This document shows positions 53,760 through 62,193 of a stretch of 64,000 nt of DNA, in pieces. The position numbers and the translations under genes are program-made. Within the stretch, counting starts at the first letter, position 1. Every line of letters begins with the position of its first letter. Origin of the DNA: JACKII01 sp041687435 (GTDB lineage: Bacteria > Pseudomonadota > Alphaproteobacteria > Bin95); the NCBI GenBank assembly GCA_041687435.1, contig JAWLBX010000001.1:62001-126000 (forward strand). The letters run 5' to 3'. The notes under the pieces were generated by a model that was given only the letters and a program-made list of their open reading frames with translations, ran no database searches and was not told where the DNA came from.

Positions 53760-54439
53760 CGTGCCCGCAACCGGCCGCCGTCGCGCGGTTTTACAGCGCG
53801 CGGCGGGGCCAGATAAAGCGGTTGCGGCGGCAGCCCCGGCTCGCCGGAAGCCAACAGCCGGCGAGCGCAAGCCGCGACCGCAGCAGCAGGCAATTGCCGG
53901 CGTCCGCTATCTTCGAGTGGTGCGCTGCAAGCCAACAAAGCAGCAGCGCCATCGCCGATCACCACCGCATTATCGGGCCAGAGAACATCGGTGAACCCAT
54001 CGGGTGCCCGGTTCAACCCTTCCTGCGGCCAGCCTGGTGCCAAGGCGGCAGATGCGGCAAACGCTTGCACATACAGGCTGCGCGCCCTGCTATCCATCGC
54101 CACAACCACAGACCGCAGGCCAAAAACGCCGGTTGCCTCGGCCAGCGCCTCGAACCGGCTAATACCGACAAGGGGTTTGCTTATCGCCAGCGAAAGCCCC
54201 TGCGCTGCCGCAAGGCCGGTGCGAAGCCCGGTGAAGGAGCCAGGGCCTACTGTGGCGGCAATCGCATCGACACTGCCGAGAGGCAGACACGCGGCCTTCA
54301 AGACACCGCCAATCGCCGGCAGCAGCAATTCCGCATGGCCGCGCTCCACCGGGCAGTGCATTGCGGCCAAGGTCCGTCCTCCATCGCTGACGGCAAGACT
54401 GAGGGCGGGCCCGGCGGTGTCAAAAGCAAGAATCTTCAT
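53756..54439 (-). CDS. tsaB: tRNA N6-threonylcarbamoyladenosine synthesis protein TsaB
   Basis: Partner of TsaD in making the t6A37 modification of ANN-decoding tRNAs. The 227 residues show the ASKHA-fold start MKILAFDTAGPALSLAVSDG, the LLPAIGGVLKAACL helix, AIAATVGPGSFTGLRTGLAAAQGLSLA and ALVVAMDSR-like VVVAMDSRARSLYVQAF. Overlaps rimI by four bases. Confidence 0.94.
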   Translation of the reverse strand: MKILAFDTAGPALSLAVSDGGRTLAAMHCPVERGHAELLLPAIGGVLKAACLPLGSVDAIAATVGPGSFTGLRTGLAAAQGLSLAISKPLVGISRFEALAEATGVFGLRSVVVAMDSRARSLYVQAFAASAALAPGWPQEGLNRAPDGFTDVLWPDNAVVIGDGAAALLACSAPLEDSGRRQLPAAAVAACARRLLASGEPGLPPQPLYLAPPRAVKPRDGGRLRAR

Positions 54440-54469
54440 GATACCGTGCGCCTTAGCACAAAAAGCCGA

Positions 54470-55291
54470 TCACCCATAAGCAAAGGCAAGAAGAACCAGG
54501 CCAAGGACAATGCGGTAAACCACAAACGGCAGGAAACTGGCACGAGCCAGCCAGCGCATCATGAGTAGGATCGCCAGCCAGGCGCTGGCAAACGCGAGAC
54601 CGGCACCGATCAGCGCATCGATCTCCAGCTGGACGTTTCCGCTCTCGTGAAGATCGAGCGCAGCCAGGGTTCCGGCACCCGCGATCGTCGGGATGGAAAG
54701 CAGCAGAGCGAAGCGTGCGGCATCGATGCGATTCAGACCAACCGCCCGCCCCATCGTCATGCAGATCCCCGACCGGCTGACACCGGGGATGAGCGACAAC
54801 ACTTGCGCAATCCCGATCAGCGTGGCCTTTCCATAGCCGAGATGGGCCAGAGGCAGCCGATCCATCGCCCGATCCGCGAACCACAAGACGATGCCGAACA
54901 CCAGAGTGGCCCATGCGACCACTTCGACCGAACGCAACGTATCGGTGACCAAATCCTTTGCGAACAGGCCGATGATGACGATGGGAATGGTCGCCAGCAC
55001 CAGCTGCCAGCCCAGATGCCACCCCTCGCCGCGCTGGCCGCCAAGGCCGCGTATCGCGCCGCTCACGATCAACCAAAGATCGTACCGGACATAAACCACG
55101 ACGGCGGCCAGCGTGCCGACATGCAGGGCAACATCGAAGGCCAGTTCCGCTCCCGCTGTCGGGCCTAGCGTATCCAGTCCCGCCTCTGCGCCGAATACGC
55201 GCATCAGGATCAGGTGGGCCGATGAACTGATCGGCAGAAACTCGGTGATCCCCTGGACCAGGGCGAGCAGGACAAGCGCCGGGAGCGACAT
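54470..55291 (-). CDS. uppP: Undecaprenyl-diphosphatase (BacA type)
   Basis: Integral membrane enzyme (273 residues, about eight helices) that recycles undecaprenyl pyrophosphate for peptidoglycan and O-antigen synthesis. The two active-site motifs are clear: ALVQGITEFLPISSSAHL near the N-terminus and LSLIPGVSRSGICMTMGRAVGLNR in the middle. Length is normal. Divergent from the GST gene, a neighbourhood conserved in alphaproteobacteria. Confidence 0.95.
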   Translation of the reverse strand: MSLPALVLLALVQGITEFLPISSSAHLILMRVFGAEAGLDTLGPTAGAELAFDVALHVGTLAAVVVYVRYDLWLIVSGAIRGLGGQRGEGWHLGWQLVLATIPIVIIGLFAKDLVTDTLRSVEVVAWATLVFGIVLWFADRAMDRLPLAHLGYGKATLIGIAQVLSLIPGVSRSGICMTMGRAVGLNRIDAARFALLLSIPTIAGAGTLAALDLHESGNVQLEIDALIGAGLAFASAWLAILLMMRWLARASFLPFVVYRIVLGLVLLAFAYG

Positions 55292-55417
55292 TGGGGGGTA
55301 GTCCGTTCGATGAAATGACGGCTACGGCAAGTTGTATAGAGCGGCTCTGGCCCCGCAATTGGACCTGTGCGCGCATTACCACTCCCCGCGGGCCGCTGGC
55401 GCGCTATATTCAGGCCT

Positions 55418-56086
55418 ATGGCTACACTTTATCATCACCCGCTGTCTCCGTTTTGCCGCAAGGTCCGCGTCTGCGCCGCCGAGAAGAGTCTTCCGGTCAC
55501 GCTAGAGGTGGAAATGCCCTGGGCGCGCCGTCCCGAATTCCTGGCAATGAGTCCCGGCGGCACGGTGCCGGTTTGGGTGGAGGATGATGGCACCACCATC
55601 GCCGATTCTGGCGCCATCTGCGAGTATTTGGAAGAAATTGCGCCATCTCCCATACTGCTTGGGGATACCCTGCACCAGAGAGCCGAAACCCGGCGGCTGG
55701 TCGCATGGTTCGACATCAAATTCCACGATGAAGTTACGCGCTACGTGCATGGCGAGCGGCTCTTGAAGCGGCTGCGGCGCGATGGCGAGCCGAACTCCGC
55801 CGCAATCCGTGCAGGCCGGCAGAATCTGGTGACGCATATGGCCTATATTGGCTGGCTGACGGATCACAGAAACTGGCTGGCCGGCAATGCCTTCAGTCTC
55901 GCAGATATCGCGGCCGCAGCCCAGCTGTCGGTGCTGGATTATCTGGGCGAGGTGCCATGGGAGGAAGCGCCGGAAGCGAAGGACTGGTATCAGCGCATCA
56001 AGTCCCGCCCCACCTTCCGCCCCATCCTGGCCGATGTCCTGCCGGGCTTCACACCGCCAGCCCATTACGCCGACCTCGATTTCTGA
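55418..56086 (+). CDS. Glutathione S-transferase family protein
   Basis: A 222-residue protein from ATG 55418. The N-terminal thioredoxin-like domain has LYHHPLSPFCRKVRVCAAEK (a SPFCRK active-site loop with Ser and Cys) and the cis-Pro/TVPVW and ADSGAICEYLEE glutathione sites. The C-terminal helical domain has FSLADIAAAAQLSVLDYLGEVPW. In many alphaproteobacteria this GST precedes queG; queG is absent here. The substrate is unknown. Confidence 0.9.
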   Translation: MATLYHHPLSPFCRKVRVCAAEKSLPVTLEVEMPWARRPEFLAMSPGGTVPVWVEDDGTTIADSGAICEYLEEIAPSPILLGDTLHQRAETRRLVAWFDIKFHDEVTRYVHGERLLKRLRRDGEPNSAAIRAGRQNLVTHMAYIGWLTDHRNWLAGNAFSLADIAAAAQLSVLDYLGEVPWEEAPEAKDWYQRIKSRPTFRPILADVLPGFTPPAHYADLDF

Positions 56087-56213
56087 CTATAATGGCAAAG
56101 TTGGTACGAGCGCGCTGTTTGCAATCGGCCGGTCGTGATCGACCTGCCGGTTCATTGCCGGACAGCCAACGCGAAATCCGTCTGGCGACCGAAAGACAAA
56201 AGGAACGACGCCC

Positions 56214-56912
56214 ATGCGAACACATCTCATTGCCGGGCTATTCGCCCTGGCGGCACTGACCCAGCCTGTTCTTGCCGATGAGAACCTGACGCCGGATCGG
56301 ATTGTCTTGACCGTAACCGAGGAAGCCTGGGTCGAGACGAAGACCGCGCGCGTCGTCGCCGAGATCAAAACGCTGATCACCGACAAAACTGCCGGAGCGA
56401 GCGCGGCGGAGCCGATGGCGATCCTCGACAAGGTGGGGCTGGGCCACTGGTATATCACAGGATCGCACCGCCAGCAGACTGATACCGGTTTCGAACAATT
56501 GCTGATCGTTGCAGAAGCACGTCTGGCCCAGACAACCCTGCCCGGCATCTACGAACGCGCGGAAAGCGCAACCGAAAAGGGCCGCACCGTTCGGATTCTG
56601 GCGGTGGACTTTTCACCCTCTCTGCAGGAACGGGAAGCCACCGCTGCCCAGTTGCGCCAAACGATCTACGCCCGCGCGGCGGCTGAAGCCAAGGCGGTTG
56701 CCGAACAGTTCCCGGAACAGGGATTTCGCGTGCATCAAGTCCATTTCCAAGATGGCGCGAACATTCCCCGCCCAATGCCGGCCGTGAAATCGCGCATGCT
56801 GTCAGCGGACGCTTCGGAAGAACAAATGCCCGCTCCCGCGCCAGGTCAGCAGGTATCGGAACGGATGACGCTGTCTGCAAGCGTGGTTATTGCAGCTCCC
56901 GGCCGGGACTGA
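56214..56912 (+). CDS. Exported SIMPL-domain-like protein
   Basis: A 232-residue protein with AAGGA eight bases before ATG 56214 and a signal peptide (about residues 1-21, LIAGLFALAALTQPVLAD). The mature part has strand-rich RIVLTVTEEAWVETKTARVVAEIKTLI at the N-terminal side and ERMTLSASVVIAAPG at the end, with a helix near residues 145-175 rich in Ala/Glu. This layout resembles SIMPL (DUF541) periplasmic proteins, which form ring-like oligomers and are linked to oxidative stress tolerance. The match is by pattern, and the usual N-terminal VSGEGEV motif is not conserved. Confidence 0.55.
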   Translation: MRTHLIAGLFALAALTQPVLADENLTPDRIVLTVTEEAWVETKTARVVAEIKTLITDKTAGASAAEPMAILDKVGLGHWYITGSHRQQTDTGFEQLLIVAEARLAQTTLPGIYERAESATEKGRTVRILAVDFSPSLQEREATAAQLRQTIYARAAAEAKAVAEQFPEQGFRVHQVHFQDGANIPRPMPAVKSRMLSADASEEQMPAPAPGQQVSERMTLSASVVIAAPGRD

Positions 56913-57025
56913 AACACAGGCGACCCTATGCCCATCTTGCCGCAAGCGCATGACTGCGGCATACCAGCAGCGAATGATTCACGCGTCTCGGCGTAGACGC
57001 GCCGGCACGGATGAGGTTTTCAGCA

Positions 57026-57985
57026 ATGGCTCAAGCGCGCGTTGTGGTTTTCGGCGGCTCCGGCTTTATTGGCCGCTATGTGGTGAAACGTCTGGCCGCG
57101 GCCGGACATCCGGTTCGGGTGGCCTGCCGCGATGTGGAACGGGCCAAGTTCCTCAAGCCCATGGGGGCTGTGGGCCAGATATCGCCAATGCAAACAAATG
57201 TGCGCTTCCCGGAGACTGTCAACGCCGCGTGCGAGGGCATGGACTGGGTGGTGAACCTGGTCGGCATCCTCTACCAAAGCGGAGCGCAACACTTTGACAG
57301 CGTCCAGGCTGAAGGAGCCAACACCATCGCCAAAGCCGCAGCCGCGGCCGGCGCATCCAGGCTGGTGCATGTCTCTGCCATTGGCGCCGATCCTGAAAGC
57401 GACTCGCTTTATGCCCAAAGCAAGGCTGCGGGAGAAGCTGCGGTCAAGGCCGCTTTTCCGGCAGCCACGGTCATCCGGCCGAGCGTCGTGTTCGGGCCAG
57501 AGGATGATTTCTTCAACCGGTTCGCAAACCTTGCCCGTTGCTCGCCAGTCCTGCCGCTGATCGGCGGTGGCCATACCAAGATGCAACCGGTCTATGTCGG
57601 CGATGTCGCCGACGCGATCTGCAAGGCGTTGGAAGACGATGCCTGCGCGGGCGAAACCTACGAACTTGGCGGGCCGCGCATCTTATCCATGAAGGAAATC
57701 ATGGAATACACGCTGGTTGAGGCCGGCATGAAGCGCCTGTTGCTGCCATTGCCATCGGCAATCGCCGCGGTCCAAGCCAGCCTGCTGGAATTGTTGCCAA
57801 AGCCGCCACTGACCCGCGATCAGCTCAAATTGCTGGCACAAGACAACGTGGTGAGCGACGGGGCAAAAGGCTTTGCCGACCTGGGCATCACCCCGACCCC
57901 GGTCGAAGCGGTCGTACCTCGCTATTTGGGGCGTTTCCGGGGACTGCAGCCGGGGGCTTCGCATATCGACGACGCAAATGCCTGA
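57026..57985 (+). CDS. NDUFA9-like NAD(P)-binding protein (complex I-associated)
   Basis: A 319-residue atypical SDR. FGGSGFIGRYVVKRLAAAGHPVRV forms the nucleotide-binding start, LVHVSAIGADPESDSLYAQSKAAGE includes a YxxxK pair, and VIRPSVVFGPEDDFFNRFANLAR and VYVGDVADAI are conserved. Proteins of this type sit near uppP in alphaproteobacteria and resemble the complex I subunit NDUFA9, although a coenzyme Q-related role has also been proposed for the family. ATG 57026 is chosen because the Rossmann motif follows at the normal distance. The 3' end overlaps the metal permease gene by 98 bases. Confidence 0.88.
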   Translation: MAQARVVVFGGSGFIGRYVVKRLAAAGHPVRVACRDVERAKFLKPMGAVGQISPMQTNVRFPETVNAACEGMDWVVNLVGILYQSGAQHFDSVQAEGANTIAKAAAAAGASRLVHVSAIGADPESDSLYAQSKAAGEAAVKAAFPAATVIRPSVVFGPEDDFFNRFANLARCSPVLPLIGGGHTKMQPVYVGDVADAICKALEDDACAGETYELGGPRILSMKEIMEYTLVEAGMKRLLLPLPSAIAAVQASLLELLPKPPLTRDQLKLLAQDNVVSDGAKGFADLGITPTPVEAVVPRYLGRFRGLQPGASHIDDANA

Positions 57986-58841
57986 CGATAACCGTCAGGG
58001 CCACGGCTAGACCGCCCGCCGCGGCCATGGTTGCGCTGGCGCTGGTTTCCAGCGTCGCTGCCGTGGTATAGCCGGCGACAGCTATGAGGCTCGCGAAGAA
58101 AACGCTGAGGCCAATATGTGCCGCCAATCGGTCGGTACAGAGCCGAGCCATGGCGGCGGGGCATGTCAACAGCGCAATCACCAGGATTGAGCCAACCGCC
58201 TCAAACGCAGCGACGGCTGCCAAAGTTGTTGCCGCTGTCAAACCGAAATCAATCATACGCGGGCGAAAACCTTGCAGGGTGGCGTAGTCGGGATCGAAGC
58301 TGGCAATCCGCAACTCCTTGAACACCAGCACCAGGGCCAATGCCAGCAGCAACGCGACCGGCGCCAGCATCTGCAATGGCCTCGGGGCGGTCAGCCAAAT
58401 CTCCAAGCCCAGCAAATCCGCCCATTCCGCGGGCTCCAGCCAGAGCGCCGCCTCTAAATGGCCATAGAGGGCGTGGTTCAGATCCAGATCGACCTTCCGT
58501 GCGGCCTCGGTCTCCAACAGGACGACACCGGCAGCGAACAGTATGGTGAATACCAGCCCCATGGCGGCACTCGGCTCCAGCCGGGCCGCGCGCCGCACCA
58601 GGGCAATCAGGCCGGCCCCGATCAATCCCGCCGCCAGTGCCCCCACGAGCATGGGCCCGCTGGCAATGCGGCCAGTTGCAAGAAAGGCAATGACGATGCC
58701 GGGCAGCACCATATGGCTCAACGCATCGCCCAGCAGCGCCTGCCCCCGGAGCACAAGGAGCGACCCAGGCAAGGCGCAGGCGATACTGGCCGCGACTGCA
58801 ATCATCAGAGCCGGCAGGTCGATGGCAAGCATCGGGTTCAC
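57888..58841 (-). CDS. troD: Metal ABC transporter permease (second permease, TroD/MntB-like)
   Basis: A 317-residue ABC-3 family permease with about eight helices. Diagnostic are SLLVLRGQALLGDALSHMVLPGIVIAFLATGRI near the N-terminus, LRIASFDPDYATLQGFRP, and AVGSILVIALLTCPAAMARLCTDRLA. GTG 58841 overlaps the preceding permease stop (GTGA). The C-terminal ~30 residues (RRRYAKPPAAVPGNAPNSEVRP) extend past the membrane domain into 98 bases shared with the NDUFA9-like gene on the other strand, so this tail may be a late extension. A twin-permease layout is typical of TroCD/MntBCD systems. Confidence 0.87.
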   Translation of the reverse strand: MNPMLAIDLPALMIAVAASIACALPGSLLVLRGQALLGDALSHMVLPGIVIAFLATGRIASGPMLVGALAAGLIGAGLIALVRRAARLEPSAAMGLVFTILFAAGVVLLETEAARKVDLDLNHALYGHLEAALWLEPAEWADLLGLEIWLTAPRPLQMLAPVALLLALALVLVFKELRIASFDPDYATLQGFRPRMIDFGLTAATTLAAVAAFEAVGSILVIALLTCPAAMARLCTDRLAAHIGLSVFFASLIAVAGYTTAATLETSASATMAAAGGLAVALTVIVRHLRRRYAKPPAAVPGNAPNSEVRPLRPGSG

Positions 58842-59731
58842 GGCGGCGGCTCCTGCGCCTCTGCTGCCCCCTTTGGCCGGGAGAGTGGAGCGAATGGCAG
58901 GCTGATGGCAAAAATACCCCCGGCCACCAGGACGATGGTGGCACCGGTCGGCAGGTGATGAAACGCGGCGGAAGCGGCGGCACCGCAATAGGCCGAAACG
59001 CCCCCAAACCCCGCCGCCAGCAACGCCATACGCTCAAGGCTCCGCGTCCATAGCCGGGCCGTCACAGCCGGGACAATCAACAACGCAACGATCAGAATCA
59101 AACCCACGCTGGTCAATCCAACTACGACGGTCGCCAGCAATAGGCCATTGGCCAACAGATCCAGCCGTTGCACCGGCCAGCCCGCAGCGGCAGCGAAATC
59201 CGGGTCGAAGGCAATCAGGCGCAATTCCTTGAAGAATGCTGCGACAGCCAAAACCAGCGCTGCAGCGACACCGGCGATCAAATAAGCGTCGGCAAGGCGC
59301 ATGCCGGCGGTCTGGCCTATCAGGAAACGGTCGAGCCCTGCCTGCCCTGCCACTGGCAGGTTCTGCACATAGGAAAGCCCCATGACACCGAGGCCAAAGC
59401 CAGCACTCAATACAACGGCAATGGCCGTCGAACCGGATAATCGGGAATGTGCCTGCAAGGCCTGGACACCGATCACACCGAGAGCGGCCGCCATGGCAGC
59501 GCCCAGCAACAACACGGGCAATAACCGGCCATCGCCGGTCAGCCAGAGGCTGACAAGGAAGGCTGCCACCACACCGGGCAAGGTCGAGTGGCTGGCGGCA
59601 TCAGCCAGCAGGGCGCGGCGGCGCAACAGCATGAAAACGCCGACCGGGCCGGCCGCAACGCCCAGCAAGGTCGCGCCGATCATTGCGACCGCGGCATTAT
59701 AGCCGGCGGAAAGGGTCAGCGCCTCTAACAT
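58838..59731 (-). CDS. troC: Metal ABC transporter permease (first permease, TroC/MntC-like)
   Basis: A 297-residue ABC-3 permease with about nine helices. Typical are GPVGVFMLLRRRALLADAASHSTLPGVVAAFLVS, FFKELRLIAFDPDFAAAAGWPVQRLD, and GLTSVGLILIVALLIVPAVTARLWTRSLERM. It overlaps its partner by four bases and lies 106 bases after the ATPase gene; that gap holds no further gene. Its partner is a paralogue. Confidence 0.9.
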   Translation of the reverse strand: MLEALTLSAGYNAAVAMIGATLLGVAAGPVGVFMLLRRRALLADAASHSTLPGVVAAFLVSLWLTGDGRLLPVLLLGAAMAAALGVIGVQALQAHSRLSGSTAIAVVLSAGFGLGVMGLSYVQNLPVAGQAGLDRFLIGQTAGMRLADAYLIAGVAAALVLAVAAFFKELRLIAFDPDFAAAAGWPVQRLDLLANGLLLATVVVGLTSVGLILIVALLIVPAVTARLWTRSLERMALLAAGFGGVSAYCGAAASAAFHHLPTGATIVLVAGGIFAISLPFAPLSRPKGAAEAQEPPP

Positions 59732-59837
59732 AACTTGCGAAACTCAGACGAAAATTAGGGGTAAATGCCGCCATTCCGTTCGGTTTAGGCCTTACAGCAA
59801 CGGCCAACATTGAGAGCGCGCGCAATGCCCGAAGCCG

Positions 59838-60626
59838 TCACGAAACCGCCAACGCAGCCAACTGGCTGGGCGCGAGTCTGCCACCATAGGCCTCCTGCAG
59901 CGTTTCGGCGGTGAACACTTCGGCCATCGGACCGCTGGCAATGGCCCGGGTGGCGAGGATCAGGGCATAATCGAAATAGTCGGGCGCGGTCTGAAGGTCG
60001 TGGTGCACCACCAGAACCGTCTTTCCTGCAGCCTGAAGGTCACGCAATGCTGAGATAAGTACCTGTTCGCTGGCAGCGTCGACACCCGCAAACGGTTCAT
60101 CCATCAGATAGAGATCGGCATCCTGCGCCAGTGCCCGAGCCAGGAAAACCCGCTGCTGTTGACCGCCAGATAATTGACCGATGGGCCGGTCGGCAAAGTC
60201 CGCCATACTCACCTGCCCCAGGCAATCGCGCGCCGCAGCCCTGGTCTTGCGGTCAACCGGGCGCAACCACCCGAGTTTGCGGTAAAAGCCCATTGCGACC
60301 ACATCCAGCGCGCTGGCGGGGAAATCCCAATCGACACTGGCACGTTGCGGAACATAACCGACGCGGGCACGGCTTCTAGCCGGCGCTTCGCCCAGCAAGG
60401 TCGCCCAACCGCTGGCCCAGGGGACCAGCCCCAGAGCCGCCTTGATGAACGAGCTTTTGCCGGCACCATTCGGACCGATCACGCCGACCATCGCACCAGC
60501 CGGCGCAGCAAAGTCCACATTCCACAATGCCGGTTTGCCGTCATAGACAACAGACAATCCGTGGGCGACCAGAGGTCCCCGGGCCGGCAGGGGCGTCTGT
60601 TCAATCACATGAATTTGCGGGCTCAT
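59838..60626 (-). CDS. troB: Metal ABC transporter ATP-binding protein (TroB/MntB-like)
   Basis: A 262-residue ABC ATPase. Walker A GPNGAGKSS, the Q-loop YVPQR, the signature LSGGQQQRVFLARAL, Walker B LYLMDEPFAGVD and the switch His (VVHHDL) are all intact. ATG 60626 has GGAG ten bases upstream and starts five bases after the binding-protein stop, so it is co-translated. YVPQRASVDWDFPASALDVVAMGFY is typical of the Mn/Zn importer subfamily. Confidence 0.93.
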   Translation of the reverse strand: MSPQIHVIEQTPLPARGPLVAHGLSVVYDGKPALWNVDFAAPAGAMVGVIGPNGAGKSSFIKAALGLVPWASGWATLLGEAPARSRARVGYVPQRASVDWDFPASALDVVAMGFYRKLGWLRPVDRKTRAAARDCLGQVSMADFADRPIGQLSGGQQQRVFLARALAQDADLYLMDEPFAGVDAASEQVLISALRDLQAAGKTVLVVHHDLQTAPDYFDYALILATRAIASGPMAEVFTAETLQEAYGGRLAPSQLAALAVS

Positions 60627-60630
60627 ACGC

Positions 60631-61569
60631 TTATTTCTCCGCCAGTTGCGGTGAGAACCCCGCCGCTTGCCCGCCAAGGGCTCGGGCAATGGTGGTCGCA
60701 TTATGATCAAGCATCCCGATCAGCGTGCCGCGGTAGGTATCTGGAGCGCCCATCGCATCGGAATAAAGAGTCCCTCCGATCCGAACCGTATGCCCGGCGG
60801 CAGCCGCGCCTTCGATCAAGGCTTTCACCAGCCGGTCGGAGACAGAGGTCTCAACGAACACCGCCGGCACCCGGCGATCCACCAACAGGCGAACCAACTG
60901 CTCGATCCGGGCGAGCCCGGCCTCGCTTTCGGTCGAAATTCCCTGCACACCCTGCAATTCGATTGCATAGCGCCGGCCGAAATAGGCAAAAGCATCATGG
61001 GCCGTTACCAGCATACGGGTTTCAGGGGGAACGGAATCGAGAACGGCAGCCGTATAGGCGTCGACCTTTTCCAGCCGGCTGAAAAATGCCATGGCGCGGC
61101 TGCCGATATCGGCAGCGCAACCGGGAACCAATGCCGAAACCCTGGCGACGCCGGCAGTCAGCGCATCGCGCCATAGCCCTGAATCCATCCACACATGCGG
61201 GTCGGCGTGGTGGTCACTCCACGGCAACAAACGCTCCCGGTCGATGGTTTCCGCGAGGTAGAGCACGCGGCCGCGCTCGGCCAAGGCATCCAGCGCGCGC
61301 CGCAGTCCGGCTTCGAGATTATGGCCATTGGCCAGCACCAGGTCGGCAGCCAGCAGCCGTTTCATATCGGCGCGGGTCGGTTGATAGAGATGCGGGTCGA
61401 CGCCCTCGCCCAGTAAAGATTCGACCGACGCACAATCGCCCGCGATTTCGCCAAGCGGCTGACCGATTTGGGCGATGGTGGCGAGAACCGTCGGCTTCGA
61501 GGCCTGAGCCGAGATCGCGCCGGTCAGCCCCATCGCAATCAGCAGCCAGATCAGTCGGCCATGCCGCAT
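60631..61569 (-). CDS. troA: Metal ABC transporter substrate-binding protein, TroA-like
   Basis: A 312-residue periplasmic cluster A-I binding protein with a signal peptide (about 1-22, LLIAMGLTGAISAQASK). The expected four ligands are His60 (GVDPHLYQPT), His125 (ADPHVWMD), His191 (VTAHDAFAYFGRRY) and Asp271 (LYSDAMG). Three His plus Asp is the TroA set, which can take Mn or Zn; classical Mn-only proteins have Glu in place of His191. A His/Asp-rich loop typical of ZnuA is nearly absent (SDHHADPH only). With MntR and an MntR-box-like operator nearby, manganese is the likelier in vivo substrate. First gene of the operon. Confidence 0.9.
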   Translation of the reverse strand: MRHGRLIWLLIAMGLTGAISAQASKPTVLATIAQIGQPLGEIAGDCASVESLLGEGVDPHLYQPTRADMKRLLAADLVLANGHNLEAGLRRALDALAERGRVLYLAETIDRERLLPWSDHHADPHVWMDSGLWRDALTAGVARVSALVPGCAADIGSRAMAFFSRLEKVDAYTAAVLDSVPPETRMLVTAHDAFAYFGRRYAIELQGVQGISTESEAGLARIEQLVRLLVDRRVPAVFVETSVSDRLVKALIEGAAAAGHTVRIGGTLYSDAMGAPDTYRGTLIGMLDHNATTIARALGGQAAGFSPQLAEK

Positions 61570-61644
61570 GCAACGCCTTCGCTTTCCCTTTTGGTGCGGA
61601 CAGACTTATAAAGCCTTTGGCACAAAATAGACCCAATGACGATA

Positions 61645-61664
61645 AATGTAGCCTTAGCTAAATT
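61645..61664. promoter_or_regulatory. MntR-box-like operator between troABCD and mntR
   Basis: A 20-base imperfect palindrome whose core reads TAGCCTTAGCTAA on the plus strand. On the minus strand it matches the enterobacterial MntR box (AACATAGCAAAGGCTATGTT) at 15 of 20 positions. It lies 76 bases before troA and 86 before mntR, in the only gap between the two divergent units, so MntR could control both. The surrounding 60 bases are AT-rich, as expected for a promoter. Confidence 0.75.
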
Positions 61665-61749
61665 ACTGTCAAGCCTTGTCAGACAGCGGTGAAAGCGGCA
61701 AACCCTATCGGGAGATTTCCATACGCATGCACTGTTGCCGATATTGCCC

Positions 61750-62193
61750 ATGCCCAACCCACGCCGATTGCGCGACGCAGGCCGCCAAGCCGCCAGTTTC
61801 GACCGGATCCGTCAGGCCCACCAGACGGAGATGGCCGAAGATTATGTTGAGCTGATCAGCGACCTGATCGCCGTCAATGGTGAGGCGCGCGCGGTCGACC
61901 TTGCCTCGCGGTTCGGGGTCAGCCATGCCACCGTCAACAAAACCCTGGCGCGACTGCAGCGCGACGGCTTGGTCGTTTCCCGCCCATACCGAAGCATCTT
62001 CCTGACCGACGAAGGCGAGGCGATGGCCGATGAGTCGCGGCGGCGCCATCGCATCGTGCTGGAATTTCTCCGCGCCATCGGCGTCAGCGCAGCAACTGCC
62101 GAGAGTGATGCGGAAGGTATGGAACACCATGTTTCCGATGAAACGCTGGCAGTGTTCGAAGCGATCACCAAACGGGAGTTGAGCAAAAGGTGA
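61750..62193 (+). CDS. mntR: Manganese-responsive DtxR-family repressor MntR
   Basis: A 147-residue metal-dependent repressor. The N-terminal winged helix (AEDYVELISDLIAVNGEARAVDLASRFGVSHATVNKTLARLQRDGLV, PYRSIFLTDEG) is followed by the metal-binding dimerisation domain (RRRHRIVLEFLRAIGVSAATAESDAEGMEHHVSDETL), with the Glu/His ligands of the manganese type. No SH3 domain is present, which is normal for MntR. ATG 61750 is preferred to a TTG at 61735. The stop overlaps the following MFS gene (GTGA). Confidence 0.93.
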   Translation: MPNPRRLRDAGRQAASFDRIRQAHQTEMAEDYVELISDLIAVNGEARAVDLASRFGVSHATVNKTLARLQRDGLVVSRPYRSIFLTDEGEAMADESRRRHRIVLEFLRAIGVSAATAESDAEGMEHHVSDETLAVFEAITKRELSKR

